From the NCBI GenBank assembly GCA_023384105.1, contig JAHDXR010000010.1:79323-143322 (forward strand): a DNA stretch of 64,000 nucleotides, in the 5' to 3' direction. A program made the translations under genes and the position numbers. The notes under the pieces are model-generated. The model searched no databases and was not told the origin of the DNA. It worked only from the letters and a program-made list of their open reading frames with translations. Below are positions 53,826 to 62,507 of the stretch, piece after piece. How positions within the stretch are numbered: the stretch's first letter is position 1; every line of letters begins with the position of its first letter. Origin of the DNA: Hyphomonadaceae bacterium (GTDB taxonomy: Bacteria; Pseudomonadota; Alphaproteobacteria; Caulobacterales; Aquidulcibacteraceae).

Positions 53826-54506
53826 TTAATTGATCGCATCGCTGATCGCCACGCGTTCGTCCGCGCTGCGCTGGGCGTGTGTGGGCTCGCCGTCGCGATA
53901 GGCCTGCATGACGGTGTCGCGGCGGCCGCTGTCGCGCGGATCGGCGTCGCGCGGACGAACGAGGTCGCGCGGATCTTCGACCAGCGCCGCGAGATTGGCC
54001 TGCGTGGCGCAGCCGAAGCTCGCCCACGGCTGGTTGTTGCTCTGATGCGCCAGGTCCTGCTCCCAGAGCGGCGCGCATTCCGGCGCCTGCGCTTCGAACT
54101 TGGTGAAGCTGACGACGATCGGCGCGTTGGCGCCGGCGCCGTCATAGGTGGCGCCGGCGACGGCGGCGTAGGAAACGCCGGCTTCGACCAGCGACATGCG
54201 CGCTTCGTGGGCGAGCACGGAGGCGGCGTCGGCGTTGGCGCCGCCGGAGGGCGTGCTCAGCACCAGCGCGCCGTGGCCGTAGCGCAGATAGTTGCCGGCG
54301 AACGCGCGCAGCGTGGCGCGCGCGCCCGGCGACAGCGAGACGTCGCCCGCGGCCACCGGAATCTCGATCCGCTCGGCGGTCTCGTTGACCTGGATGCGGT
54401 GGCGGTCGGCCGCGCTGGCGACGGGCGGTCCTTCCGGCGTCGGCACGCTGGCGCAGGCGCCGAGCGCGCTGAGGCCGAGAACAAGCAGGGGGAGGCGGAT
54501 TTTCAT
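53826..54506 (-). CDS. cpaD: Tad pilus lipoprotein CpaD
   Basis: 226 residues from ATG 54506 with GAGG before it; ATG 54521, which overlaps the cpaC stop, is an alternative. The signal LPLLVLGLSALGAC ends in a lipobox. FGCATQANLAALVEDPRDLVRPR is the family's most conserved part. CpaD is an outer-membrane lipoprotein supporting the CpaC secretin. It sits between cpaC and cpaE as in Caulobacter. Confidence 0.92.
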   Translation of the reverse strand: MKIRLPLLVLGLSALGACASVPTPEGPPVASAADRHRIQVNETAERIEIPVAAGDVSLSPGARATLRAFAGNYLRYGHGALVLSTPSGGANADAASVLAHEARMSLVEAGVSYAAVAGATYDGAGANAPIVVSFTKFEAQAPECAPLWEQDLAHQSNNQPWASFGCATQANLAALVEDPRDLVRPRDADPRDSGRRDTVMQAYRDGEPTHAQRSADERVAISDAIN

Positions 54507-54517
54507 GTGCGGCCTCA

Positions 54518-56179
54518 TCATTCGATCACGTGGCCATGCGGACCCTGCAGGCGCGCGTTCGCTTGCGCGCCGGCGGAGCCGCGGGCGGGGCGATAGAGCG
54601 AATTGAGCCGGCCGGTCAGCAGGCTCTCGCCTTCGCTCGGGTTGAGATAGCCGTCTGCGGGCGTGCGCAGGTTTCCTGGGCTGGTCGGACGCACGAGGTA
54701 CGGCGTCACGATGATGACCAGTTCGGTTTCGTTGTTGACGAAGTCGCGCGACCGGAACAGCGAGCCGAGCACCGGCGTGTTCATTACGCCGGGCACGCCT
54801 TCGTAAGCGTGGCGGGTGCGTTCCTGGATCAGGCCCGCCAGCACGATCGAGCTGCCGGACGACATTTCGAGCGTGGTCTCGGCGCGGCGCACCTGCAGCG
54901 CCGGAATGGTGATGCCGCGGATGACGGTGGTGGTGCCGTCCTGGTTGCGGATCGGGGTGTCGCCGGTGGAGATCGCGCCTTCCTGCGTGAGTTCGCTGAC
55001 CTCGGTGGCGACCTTGAGCGAGATGCGCCCGCCCGACATCACCACCGGCGTGAAGGCGAGGCCGACGCCGAACGGCTTGAACTCGACCGAGATCTGGCCG
55101 TCCTCGGCGGCGACCGGCACCGGGAATTCGCCGCCGGCGAGGAAACGCGCGGCTTCGCCCGAGATCGCGGTGAGGTTCGGTTCGGCCAGCACGCGCAGCA
55201 GCCCCGCGCGCTCGAACGCTTCGATCGAGGCGTCGGTGCGGCGCGAGGTCTCGACGTGGCCGGCGCCGAACGTCTCGGTGTCGTCAACCAGATCGAGCGT
55301 GCCGCCATTGTCGTAGGTGTAGCCGCCCACGCCGGCTTGGCCGGGGCCGATCGTCGGATCGACGCCGGGGCTCGGATAGGTCAGGCTGTTCGGGCGCAGG
55401 ATGTTCTGGGCGACGCCGCCGGAGGCGGTCAGGCCGCCGAGCAGATTGCCGTTGATCGAGAAGCCGTTGCGCGTGGCGACGCTCAGGAAATCGTCCTCGC
55501 CGACGAGTTGGTTGATCAGTTCCTGGTAGTTCGTGTTGATGCCGAGCTGGCGCACCAGCGTGCGGCTCATCTCGACCACGCGCACGCGCACCAGCACTTG
55601 TTCGCTGCCCTGCACCTGGATCAGGTTGACGATGCGGTCGGGGCCGCCAGCGCCGCCGGCGCCGGTGGTGGCGATGTACTGGGCGGCGAGCTGGCGCGCG
55701 CGGTCGGATTCGCCGGCGCTGCGGGCGCTGCCGGAAAGCACGATCGAGCCGTTCACCGCTTCGGCGGTGATCGACGCATCCGGCGCGTGGCGGCGCAGGA
55801 TGTCGTTGAGCGGGGCGACGTCCGGCTCGACGCGAATCTCGACATTGGCGATCTGGCGGCCCTGAGAGTCGAAGAAGAAGAGGTTGGTCTGCCCGAGCTG
55901 GCGGCCGATCACGTAGGCGCGGCGCGCGGTGCGGATGGTGGCGTCGGCGATGTCGGGGTTGGAGATCAGCACGTCGCGGGCGTCCGCCGGCAGGTCGATG
56001 ATCGCCGACTTGCCGAACGGCAGCACCAGCGCGGCCGAGCGCGAACCGCCGCCGTTGGTGATGCGGACGCTGGAGGCGCTCGCCGGCTCGACCTGAGCGG
56101 CGGCGTATGTGGGCGCGAACGCCACGGCCGCAGAGAGCGCCGTGGCGAGCGAAACGCGAAGGGACTTGCCCCGATTCAT
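54518..56179 (-). CDS. cpaC: Tad pilus outer-membrane secretin CpaC
   Basis: 553 residues with a signal peptide (cleavage near YAAAQVE). An N-terminal pilus-assembly domain (LISNPDIADATI), a BON-like region and the secretin core follow, with VRVRVVEMSRTLVRQLGIN, and near the end SGSSIVLAGLIQ...NTPVLGSLFRSRDF...LVIIVTPYLV, the secretin signature. It forms the outer-membrane channel for Flp pili. It overlaps cpaB by 4 bp. Confidence 0.95.
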   Translation of the reverse strand: MNRGKSLRVSLATALSAAVAFAPTYAAAQVEPASASSVRITNGGGSRSAALVLPFGKSAIIDLPADARDVLISNPDIADATIRTARRAYVIGRQLGQTNLFFFDSQGRQIANVEIRVEPDVAPLNDILRRHAPDASITAEAVNGSIVLSGSARSAGESDRARQLAAQYIATTGAGGAGGPDRIVNLIQVQGSEQVLVRVRVVEMSRTLVRQLGINTNYQELINQLVGEDDFLSVATRNGFSINGNLLGGLTASGGVAQNILRPNSLTYPSPGVDPTIGPGQAGVGGYTYDNGGTLDLVDDTETFGAGHVETSRRTDASIEAFERAGLLRVLAEPNLTAISGEAARFLAGGEFPVPVAAEDGQISVEFKPFGVGLAFTPVVMSGGRISLKVATEVSELTQEGAISTGDTPIRNQDGTTTVIRGITIPALQVRRAETTLEMSSGSSIVLAGLIQERTRHAYEGVPGVMNTPVLGSLFRSRDFVNNETELVIIVTPYLVRPTSPGNLRTPADGYLNPSEGESLLTGRLNSLYRPARGSAGAQANARLQGPHGHVIE

Positions 56180-56973
56180 CGACCGCCTCCGGAGACCGAG
56201 CCGAATGCATGGACGCGCACGGACCCCGACGACTGGCCGACGCCGTTTCGCCGCGGCGCATTCATGCCGACCGTGTCGACCTGCACGCCGCGCAGCATGA
56301 GAGATATCTCGCCGAGCTGATCGGCCTGCGCGAGCACGCGCGCATCCTCGGCGGCGAGTTCGAGCACGGCGACGGTGGCGTCCACGATTTCGGGCGCCTG
56401 GCCGCTGGTTTGGGGCTGGGTTCTGTCGTTGAGGGCGAGCACGCGCACGTCTTCGAGGACGACCTGGCTGGTCACGCGCTGCTGCGAGCCCTCGCTGAAG
56501 CGGCGCGCCATCAGTACGTCGACGCGGTCGTTCGGCTGGATGTAGCCGCCGGCGGCGGAGTGCTTGTTGATCTCGATGGCGACGGCGCGATAGCCGGGCG
56601 GCAGCTGCGCGGCGAGGAAGCCGCGGCCTTCCGGCTGCACGACGGAGTTCGTAACGATCGGCTCGCCCTGCACGAACGCACGGCGGGTCACCGCGCCGAC
56701 ATAGTCGGCCTGCGCCGAGGGCTGCGTCGACACATTGACGAAGCTCGCCGACACCGATCCGTTCGGGAAGGTCGCGACCGCGAGATCGCTGGGGCTGAGC
56801 GCGGCGCCCTGGGGAATGTCGCGCGCGGCGACGAGCACCTGCTCGCCGGCGATCGGCGCGGCGGCTTCGGGAGCGGGCGCCGGCGCGCGATTTCCCATCG
56901 CGCGGATCAGCAAGAGCGCGCCGATCGCCGCGATCGCGGCGACGGCAAGGACGATCAGCTGACGGGCTGACAT
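56176..56973 (-). CDS. cpaB: Tad pilus assembly protein CpaB/RcpC
   Basis: 265 residues. One N-terminal membrane helix (about 5-24) is followed by an SAF domain (about 45-110; VLVAARDIPQGAALSPSDLAV) and a beta-rich RcpC domain with YRAVAIEINKHSAAGGYIQP and NDRVDVLMARR. It stabilises CpaC in the periplasm. First gene of the long cpaB-to-tadC operon; its own promoter may lie in the 60 bp after cpaA. Confidence 0.94.
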   Translation of the reverse strand: MSARQLIVLAVAAIAAIGALLLIRAMGNRAPAPAPEAAAPIAGEQVLVAARDIPQGAALSPSDLAVATFPNGSVSASFVNVSTQPSAQADYVGAVTRRAFVQGEPIVTNSVVQPEGRGFLAAQLPPGYRAVAIEINKHSAAGGYIQPNDRVDVLMARRFSEGSQQRVTSQVVLEDVRVLALNDRTQPQTSGQAPEIVDATVAVLELAAEDARVLAQADQLGEISLMLRGVQVDTVGMNAPRRNGVGQSSGSVRVHAFGSVSGGGR

Positions 56974-57033
56974 ACTTTCACTCCCCGCGTGATCCGGCCC
57001 CGAAAACCCCAGCCGAACTGACCACGCTCATGG

Positions 57034-57540
57034 CTAAGGCAGGGTTAACGGGCTCGTGACGATTGGAAGGTGCGGGATCGCCATCAGGCCGCCGGCCATG
57101 ATCGCGATCCCGTACGGGATGCCGTTCTGCTTCTTCAGCAGGTGGGTGACGAAAGCGGGATAGCTGGCCGTTTGCGGCATGAATTGGCGCGCGGCCAGGA
57201 GAACGAGCGCCAGCACGCCGCCGGCGACGACGGTCCAGAACAGGAAAGGCATGAGCGCGGTGAAGCCGGTCCACACGCCGACGGCCGCAAACAGCTTGGC
57301 GTCGCCGCCGCCGACAATGTTGGCCTGGAACAGGAAGAAGCCGAGCGCCAGCACGGCGAAGCCGAACAGCAGGTGCATGCCGATCTCGGCCAGCGGCGCG
57401 CCGACCAGCAGCGCGGCGGCCAGAAACACCAGCGTGAGCGCGACCGAAATCCAGTTCGGGATGGTCATGCTCGCGGCGTCGGAGCCCGCTGCGCAGATCA
57501 GCAGGCCGGCGAAAGCGGCGATGGCGAGCAGTTCGACCAT
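57034..57540 (-). CDS. cpaA: Tad prepilin peptidase CpaA/TadV
   Basis: 168 residues with about five hydrophobic helices. The two catalytic aspartates of A24 peptidases are in SDAASMTIPNW (about residues 20-30) and GGGDAKLFAAVG (about 96-107). It cleaves the Flp pilin and the TadE-like pseudopilins. It follows the flp gene and its strong terminator, so probably is expressed at lower level or from its own promoter. Confidence 0.92.
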   Translation of the reverse strand: MVELLAIAAFAGLLICAAGSDAASMTIPNWISVALTLVFLAAALLVGAPLAEIGMHLLFGFAVLALGFFLFQANIVGGGDAKLFAAVGVWTGFTALMPFLFWTVVAGGVLALVLLAARQFMPQTASYPAFVTHLLKKQNGIPYGIAIMAGGLMAIPHLPIVTSPLTLP

Positions 57541-57635
57541 TGCGTCATATTTGCTATGGCGCGCCTCAAGAAATGCTTAAGGCGGAACCGAAAGGGCCGC
57601 AGCCATTGGGAAAAATGGAACGATGGTTACGCTGG

Positions 57636-57668
57636 AAACAAAAACGCGCCGCCCCGAGGGAGCGGCGC
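57636..57668 (-). terminator. Rho-independent terminator downstream of flp
   Basis: Read on the minus strand, GCGCCGC (57668-57662) pairs with GCGGCGC (57652-57646) around a 9-base loop, followed directly by G-TTTTTGTTT (57645-57636). This is the only textbook intrinsic terminator noticed in the window. It should separate the abundant flp transcript from cpaA. Confidence 0.85.
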
Positions 57669-57692
57669 AGGGGGAGGGGAAATAAGGGCGCT

Positions 57693-57720
57693 GAAGGGCG
57701 CGGCGCAAACCGCGCCCTTC
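57693..57720 (-). terminator. long perfect hairpin just after the flp stop codon
   Basis: GAAGGGCGCGG (57693-57703) pairs perfectly with CCGCGCCCTTC (57710-57720) around a 6-base loop, 13 bases past the flp stop. No T-run follows. It is probably a 3' barrier against exonucleases that stabilises flp mRNA, in tandem with the terminator further on. Confidence 0.7.
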
Positions 57721-57733
57721 GCGCTGCTAGCGA

Positions 57734-57904
57734 TTATTGGGTGCCAGCGCCGTCGAGCTTCGTCGACACGCGGCCGAACAGTTCGCTGAGGTCCGTGCCG
57801 ACCGCGCTGACCGCGGCGATGATGGCGACGCCGATCAGGGCGGCGATCAGGCCGTATTCGATCGCGGTGGCGCCGTCTTCGTTCTTCAGGAAACGCTTCA
57901 ACAT
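57734..57904 (-). CDS. flp: Flp-type major pilin
   Basis: 56 residues from ATG 57904, with a GGAG ribosome site. The class IVb leader MLKRFLKNEDG ends before the cleavage site G/ATAIEYGLIAALI, with Glu5 and Tyr6 of the mature protein as in all Flp pilins. The mature pilin is about 45 residues. It is the structural subunit exported by the adjacent Tad machine. The promoter must lie in 57905-58080, where I see only a half-site-like TTAACC (57986-57991 region on the minus strand) and no complete CtrA box. Confidence 0.95.
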   Translation of the reverse strand: MLKRFLKNEDGATAIEYGLIAALIGVAIIAAVSAVGTDLSELFGRVSTKLDGAGTQ

Positions 57905-58078
57905 ATGACTACTCCGTTTTGTCGAGTGCTTTTTCACCGGCCCGGTGGAGCGTCGCACCCGACACCCATCCCAGACGCGAGCGGAAGCTAATGCCGCACT
58001 GGTTAAGGCTCCGCCCCAAGGGAACAGTTTATTTCCGGTAAAGATCGCTGGGCGTTTTTCTCACTTAGCACTGCACGT

Positions 58079-58194
58079 TAAGCGCCCCTATGGACCGCCG
58101 GCGTCCCGCCGGCCTGCGTAATGCTTGCAGAAGTTCGCGCAGGCCGGCAGGACGCCGGCGGTCCATATTCACCTTCTTATGCGCGGCGCTTTAG
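58079..58194. repeat. repeat A pair in the flp upstream region
   Basis: Part of the 346-bp gap 57905-58250. TTAAGCGCCC opens near 58079, forward A is at 58087-58120 and reverse A at 58137-58168, and the right end is GCGCGGCGCTTTAG (58181-58194). The short interior carries GAAGTTCGCGCAGGCC. Unlike most copies it is between divergent genes and supplies no stop codon. The rest of the gap is flp promoter DNA plus the AT-rich GTATATATAAGG just before the gene at 58251. Confidence 0.75.
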
Positions 58195-58250
58195 CGATCC
58201 CGCAATAAATCGCGCGTAGCAACGTGGTCGCGTATATATAAGGAAGCGAC

Positions 58251-58694
58251 ATGCGCGCTCTGCGTTCGTTCATCGCCGCGACGGCGGTCGTCTGCGCGTT
58301 TGCGGTTCAGCCCGCCGCGGCGCGCGACGTGCGGGTCGCCCTGGACCAGGCCTTCCCGATCCGCCTGGCCGAGCCCGCCGAAGGCGTCGCCATCGGCAAT
58401 CCGAGCATCGCCGGCGTTTCGGTGCAGAACGACCGCTTCCTGTTCGTCACCGGCCGCTCCTACGGCTCGACCAATCTCGTCGTCGTCGGCGAAGGCGGGC
58501 GCGTGCTCTATTCTGGCCGCGTGGTGGTGACGCCGGACGAAACCGATGTCGTGATGGTGACGCGCGCCGGCGAGACCGCCCGCCTCGAATGCACCCCGCT
58601 CTGCCGTCCGCGGCCCGATATCGGCGACGGCGAAGCCTCGCGTGCGATCGCCGCGCAGATCACCAGCCGCGCCAGCGCCGCAAGCTCCAACTGA
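58251..58694 (+). CDS. stand-alone secretin N-domain (pilus assembly N-terminal domain) protein
   Basis: 147 residues with a signal peptide (cleavage near AAARD). The mature region, LDQAFPIRLAEPAEGVAIGNPSIAGVSV followed by FVTGRSYGSTNLVV, matches the N-terminal domain of CpaC in pattern (compare its NPDIADATI and GQTNLFFF) but without the secretin core. Found in Tad loci of alphaproteobacteria. It may act as a periplasmic adaptor or CpaC modulator. Divergent from the flp-cpa genes. Two Cys (LECTPLC) near the C-terminus could bond. Confidence 0.85.
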   Translation: MRALRSFIAATAVVCAFAVQPAAARDVRVALDQAFPIRLAEPAEGVAIGNPSIAGVSVQNDRFLFVTGRSYGSTNLVVVGEGGRVLYSGRVVVTPDETDVVMVTRAGETARLECTPLCRPRPDIGDGEASRAIAAQITSRASAASSN

Positions 58695-58928
58695 TTATGG
58701 ACCGCCGGCGTCCCGCCGGCATGCGCGTACTTATCTAATGCTTTAACTTGAGTCATTCCGGACGCGCGGAGCGCGATCCGGAACCCAGGGCAAACGATGT
58801 ATCATTGGCCCTGGGTTCCGGGTCTCCGCTACGCTTCGCCCGGAATGACTGCCGAAAACGCCCGTTTCATCCTGCACACGGCTGAGAGATTGAAACGCCG
58901 CATGCCGGCGGGACGCCGGCGGTCCATA
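58695..58928. repeat. composite repeat A-B-A
   Basis: This occupies most of the 310-bp gap 58695-59004. Forward A (58695-58726), a repeat B in inverted orientation (58750-58851), then an interior CGTTTCATCCTGCACACGG...TGAAACGCCG (58862-58900), and reverse A (58896-58928). Same architecture as 9738-10069, but without TAAAGCGCC outer ends. The remaining bases to 59004 hold the promoter and the GGGAGAG ribosome site of the TadE-like gene. Confidence 0.75.
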
Positions 58929-59004
58929 ATTGGTAACGCATCTTTACCAGTTCGTTTGACGGTTTCTCAGCCCTTCGGCGGCTAGGCTCGGGGCGGGAGA
59001 GAGC

Positions 59005-59553
59005 ATGTTCGCGCGGTTCAGAACGGGAGCCAGGCCTTTTGCGCGCTTCGCCGGAGCGCGGCGCGGCGCTGCGGCCATCGAATTCGCGCTGGTCATCATT
59101 CCGTTCTTCCTGCTGACGTGCGGCCTGGTCGAAGTGGCGATGATGGGCTTCGCCCAGTCGACGCTCAATTTCGCGGTGTCGGAGACCGCGCGCGAGATCC
59201 GCACCGGCCAGCTGCAGACGGCGGGCCTCACCTCCGACGACATTGAGGAGCTGCTCTGCGAGCGGACCAATACGCTCATCGTCATGGAGTGCCCAGGGTT
59301 TCTCTATCTCGACGTCGACCGCTTCGATTCCTTCACCGGCGCGCGCAACCAGCCCGGCCCGATCGCCAACGGCCAGTTCACGCCGCTCAACTTCCAGTAC
59401 AATCCCGGCGGGCCGTCCGACATCGTCGTGGTGCGCGCCTATTATCGCTGGCGCGTGCTGACGCCGATGTTCGAAACCATCTTCTCGAACGTGGCCGGCG
59501 GCGAGCGCATCCTCGTTTCCACCATGATGTTCCGCAACGAGCCCTACCAATGA
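59005..59553 (+). CDS. tadE: TadE-like pseudopilin
   Basis: 182 residues. The leader MFARFRTGARPFARFAGARRG is followed by AAAIEFALVIIPFFLLTCGL, the TadE/TadG cleavage and helix motif with Glu5. Cys pair (LLCERTN, MECPGF) in the C-terminal domain. Cleaved by CpaA and needed for pilus assembly. GGGAGAG ribosome site. The stop overlaps the next start (ATGA). Confidence 0.9.
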   Translation: MFARFRTGARPFARFAGARRGAAAIEFALVIIPFFLLTCGLVEVAMMGFAQSTLNFAVSETAREIRTGQLQTAGLTSDDIEELLCERTNTLIVMECPGFLYLDVDRFDSFTGARNQPGPIANGQFTPLNFQYNPGGPSDIVVVRAYYRWRVLTPMFETIFSNVAGGERILVSTMMFRNEPYQ

Positions 59554-60092
59554 TCCGCAGCAAGCCTCTGCACCGGTTCGGCCGGGCCCGGAAGGGCGCT
59601 GCGGCGATCGAGTTCGCGATCATCGCGCCGCTGCTGATGGTGCCGCTGCTGCTGGGCTCGATCGATCTGATCGACGTGCTGGGCGTCAACGGCCGGGCGC
59701 AGAACGCCACCGCTTCGATCGCCGACGTGGTCGCGCGCGACACCTCGGTCAGCGACGACGAAGTGAGCGGCTATTGGGATGCGCTTCAGGTGCTGATGTA
59801 CCCGAACGATCCGGACGCTCTCGACCTCCGCATCACCAGCATCAGCATCGTCGACAGCTCGACCGCGATCGTGGTGTGGAGCGAGGGCAGGGGCGTGATG
59901 CCGGCGCTGCAGACCGGCATGCCGATCACCGGGCTCGATCCGCGCATCATGACGCCGGGCTCGAGCCTGATCCTGGCGGAATCCAGCTACCATTACGATT
60001 CCGCGCTGAACTGGCTGTTTCCCGACGGCGCGACGTTCCGACATAAAGCCTTCCGCCGCTCGCGCATGGTCGACCCGATCGAGCGCGAGTGA
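59550..60092 (+). CDS. second TadE/TadF-like pseudopilin
   Basis: 180 residues. KGAAAIEFAIIAPLLMVPLL (about 16-35) repeats the pseudopilin motif with Glu at the usual place. The rest (YWDALQVLMYPNDPDALDLR) matches the TadF-like partner usually encoded after tadE. No TadG with a von Willebrand domain is in this window. Translationally coupled to tadE. Confidence 0.88.
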   Translation: MIRSKPLHRFGRARKGAAAIEFAIIAPLLMVPLLLGSIDLIDVLGVNGRAQNATASIADVVARDTSVSDDEVSGYWDALQVLMYPNDPDALDLRITSISIVDSSTAIVVWSEGRGVMPALQTGMPITGLDPRIMTPGSSLILAESSYHYDSALNWLFPDGATFRHKAFRRSRMVDPIERE

Positions 60093-60133
60093 TTGACGCT
60101 TGACGGGCGCCGCCATCGCGGGACACTCCGGCG

Positions 60134-61579
60134 ATGGAACAGTCGAAAACGCCCGCCGAAGCGGTCGACCGCCTCGAGTTTCTCCACAATCGCGCCGTTG
60201 CGGCTTTGGTCGAGAGCGTGCGCCGCTTCTCCGAAGGCGGCGCGCCGCCCAGCGCGGAGGAGCGCGCGCTGTTTCGCTATCCGGAATTGCGCGTCACCTA
60301 TTTGCCGAACGCGCCGGCGCCGCGGCTGGCGCGCGCCTACGGCCAGCTGACCTGGCCGGGCGAATATGCGGTGACGATCGCGCAGCCGGCGTTCTTCCGC
60401 GACTATCTGATCGAGCAGCTGTCGCTGCTGGCGGCCGATTACGGCGCCGAACTCAGCGTGCGCGTCAGCGACAGCGAGATTCCGTATTCGTACGTGCTCG
60501 ATGCGGCGGGCGCGTCCGCCTACGAGAACGTGCCGGCGGAAGAGCTGGCGCGCTATTTTCCGCATCCGCGGCTGGCGCAGGTCGGCGATGCGGTGGTGGA
60601 CGGGCTGCGGATCGAGCGGCTCGACGGCGCGCGGCCGCTGGCGCTGTTCGACGCGCTGCGCACCGACTATTCGCTGAAGCGGATACAGCACTATACCGGC
60701 GCGCCCTGGGCGGACGTGCAGCCGTGGATTCTGTTCACGAACTACCAGCGCTATGTCGACGAGTTCGTGCGCTGGGCCGCCGCCGCCGTCGCCAACGGGC
60801 CGAAAGGCTGGGCGCTTTCTTGTCCCGGCGGCGTGCGCATCGAAGCGGGCGATCGCGACGCCGAAGCGAAAGCGCTCGCCGCGCCATGGCGCAAGTACCA
60901 GATGCCGGCCTATCACCTGACCACGTCCGACCGCGACGGCGTCACTCTGGTGAACATCGGCGTCGGGCCGTCGAACGCGAAGACCATCACCGACCATCTC
61001 GCCGTGCTGCGTCCGCATTGCTGGCTGATGATCGGCCATTGCGGCGGCCTGCGCCACACTCAGCGCATCGGCGACTACGTGCTCGCGCACGCTTACCTCC
61101 GCCGCGACAAGATCCTCGACGACCGCGTGCCGCTCGAAGTGCCGATCCCGGCGATCGCCGAAGTGCAGATCGCGCTGCAGCAGGCGGCGAACGCGGTCGT
61201 CGGCGGCGACAAGGAAGAGCTGCGCCGGCGGCTGCGCACGGGCACGGTGGTGTCCTACGCCGACCGCAACTGGGAGCTCAACTATAACGAAGAGCGCCGC
61301 CTGCTCTCGCAATCGCGCGCCGTCGCCGTCGACATGGAAAGCGCGTGCGTGGCGACGCAAGGGTTCCGGCTGCGCGTGCCGTATGGCGTGCTGCTCTGCA
61401 TTTCCGACAAGCCGGCGCACGGCGAGATCAAGCTTCCCGGCGTGGCCGACCGCTTCTACGACAGCGCCATCGGCGCGCATCTGCGCATCGGCCTGGAGAC
61501 GGTGGCGCTGCTGAAGCAGCAGCGCCACCGCCTGCACTCGCGCAAGCTGCGCGCGTTCGACGAGCCGCCGTTCAGATAG
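60134..61579 (+). CDS. amn: AMP nucleosidase
   Basis: 481 residues. The N-terminal AMN-specific domain includes RIQHYTGAPWADVQPWILFTNYQRYVDEF (quoted in part; about 180-205), and the C-terminal phosphorylase-like domain has NIGVGPSNAKTITDHLAVLR, MIGHCGGLR and AVDMESACVA. It hydrolyses AMP to adenine and ribose 5-phosphate, controlling AMP pools. Length and order are typical. The stop is followed directly by repeat D. Confidence 0.94.
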   Translation: MEQSKTPAEAVDRLEFLHNRAVAALVESVRRFSEGGAPPSAEERALFRYPELRVTYLPNAPAPRLARAYGQLTWPGEYAVTIAQPAFFRDYLIEQLSLLAADYGAELSVRVSDSEIPYSYVLDAAGASAYENVPAEELARYFPHPRLAQVGDAVVDGLRIERLDGARPLALFDALRTDYSLKRIQHYTGAPWADVQPWILFTNYQRYVDEFVRWAAAAVANGPKGWALSCPGGVRIEAGDRDAEAKALAAPWRKYQMPAYHLTTSDRDGVTLVNIGVGPSNAKTITDHLAVLRPHCWLMIGHCGGLRHTQRIGDYVLAHAYLRRDKILDDRVPLEVPIPAIAEVQIALQQAANAVVGGDKEELRRRLRTGTVVSYADRNWELNYNEERRLLSQSRAVAVDMESACVATQGFRLRVPYGVLLCISDKPAHGEIKLPGVADRFYDSAIGAHLRIGLETVALLKQQRHRLHSRKLRAFDEPPFR

Positions 61580-61730
61580 GCGCTGGGGGCTGGGTGTTAG
61601 GGGCTAGGGTGTCTGCGACTTAGCGCGAAGAGCTTCGTCAGCGCGCAAGGTCGCGATAATTGCGTATCGACACATCCGTCCCCACCTGACACTTATCCCC
61701 AAAACCCAGCCCCCAGCACCTAGCACCCAA
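61580..61730. repeat. C/T-rich inverted repeat D between amn and a phosphatase gene
   Basis: The left arm GCGCTGGGGGCTGGGTG plus TTAGGGGCTAGGG starts at the base after the amn stop. The right arm (61696-61730) includes AAAACCCAGCCCCCAG and ends CTAGCACCCAA immediately before ATG 61731. The arms are inverted versions of each other and related to 11452-11579. The middle part, with a GCGAAGAGCTTCGTC stem, holds no gene. Confidence 0.65.
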
Positions 61731-62507
61731 ATGAACGACCGCCTCATTCCTTTCGACCGCGTCCTCAATTTCCGCGACTTCGGCGGCTGGGAAACCCAGG
61801 ACGGCGCGCGCGTCGCGCGCGGCAAGCTCTACCGTTCCGCGGCGCTGCATGACGCCACGGAAGCGGACATCGAGAAGCTCGACGCGATGGCGCTGCGCTT
61901 CCTGGTCGATCTGCGCCGGCCGGAAGAGCGCGCGCACGAGCCCAACAGATGGGCCAACGCCGGGCGCGTGATCTTCAACGACGAAGGCGCGGGCGGGACC
62001 TCGCTGCCGCCGCATCTGCTCGCGCTGATGCAGAGCGATCTGACGGCGCAATCGACGCGCGACTACATGATGAGCCTCTATCGCGAGATCCCGTTCGATC
62101 CGCGGCTGATCGGGCTCTATCGCGACTGGTTCGCCGAGCTGGGCGAGGGCGGCGCCGGCGTCATCCACTGCGCCGCCGGCAAGGACCGCACCGGCATCGG
62201 CTGCGCGCTGACGCTGATCGCGCTCGGCGTCGGCGAAGAGGCCGTGTTCGCCGATTACGAGTTCACCAACGCCGCGGTCGATCTCGAACAGCGCATGCCG
62301 CGCATCCAGCAGCGCATGGAAGAGCGGCTGGGGCGCAAGCTGAACGCGGAAGCGCTGCGGCCGATGCTCGGCGTGCACGTCGACTATCTGCGCGAAGCGC
62401 TGAACGCGATCGAGGCGAAGCATGGCTCTGCGCTGAATTATCTGGAGCAGGCGCTCGGCGTCGGCGCAACGGAACGCGCGGACCTCCGCGCCAAGCTCTC
62501 AGCCTAA
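61731..62507 (+). CDS. protein-tyrosine/phosphoinositide phosphatase (Y_phosphatase3 type)
   Basis: 258 residues. NFRDFGGWETQDG is the typical N-terminal motif. The P-loop HCAAGKDRTG has catalytic Cys147 and Arg153, with Lys-Asp in the loop as in the Y_phosphatase3/LipA-like family acting on phosphotyrosine or phosphoinositides. The start codon abuts repeat D, with no purine-rich ribosome site. The TAA stop begins TAAACCGCGCC of the downstream element. Confidence 0.9.
   Translation: MNDRLIPFDRVLNFRDFGGWETQDGARVARGKLYRSAALHDATEADIEKLDAMALRFLVDLRRPEERAHEPNRWANAGRVIFNDEGAGGTSLPPHLLALMQSDLTAQSTRDYMMSLYREIPFDPRLIGLYRDWFAELGEGGAGVIHCAAGKDRTGIGCALTLIALGVGEEAVFADYEFTNAAVDLEQRMPRIQQRMEERLGRKLNAEALRPMLGVHVDYLREALNAIEAKHGSALNYLEQALGVGATERADLRAKLSA

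Noticed and set aside
57905..58080. CtrA binding site in the flp promoter
   Set aside because: A TTAACC half-site is present, but no second TTAA at the 7-bp spacing was found, so a full CtrA box is not supported.
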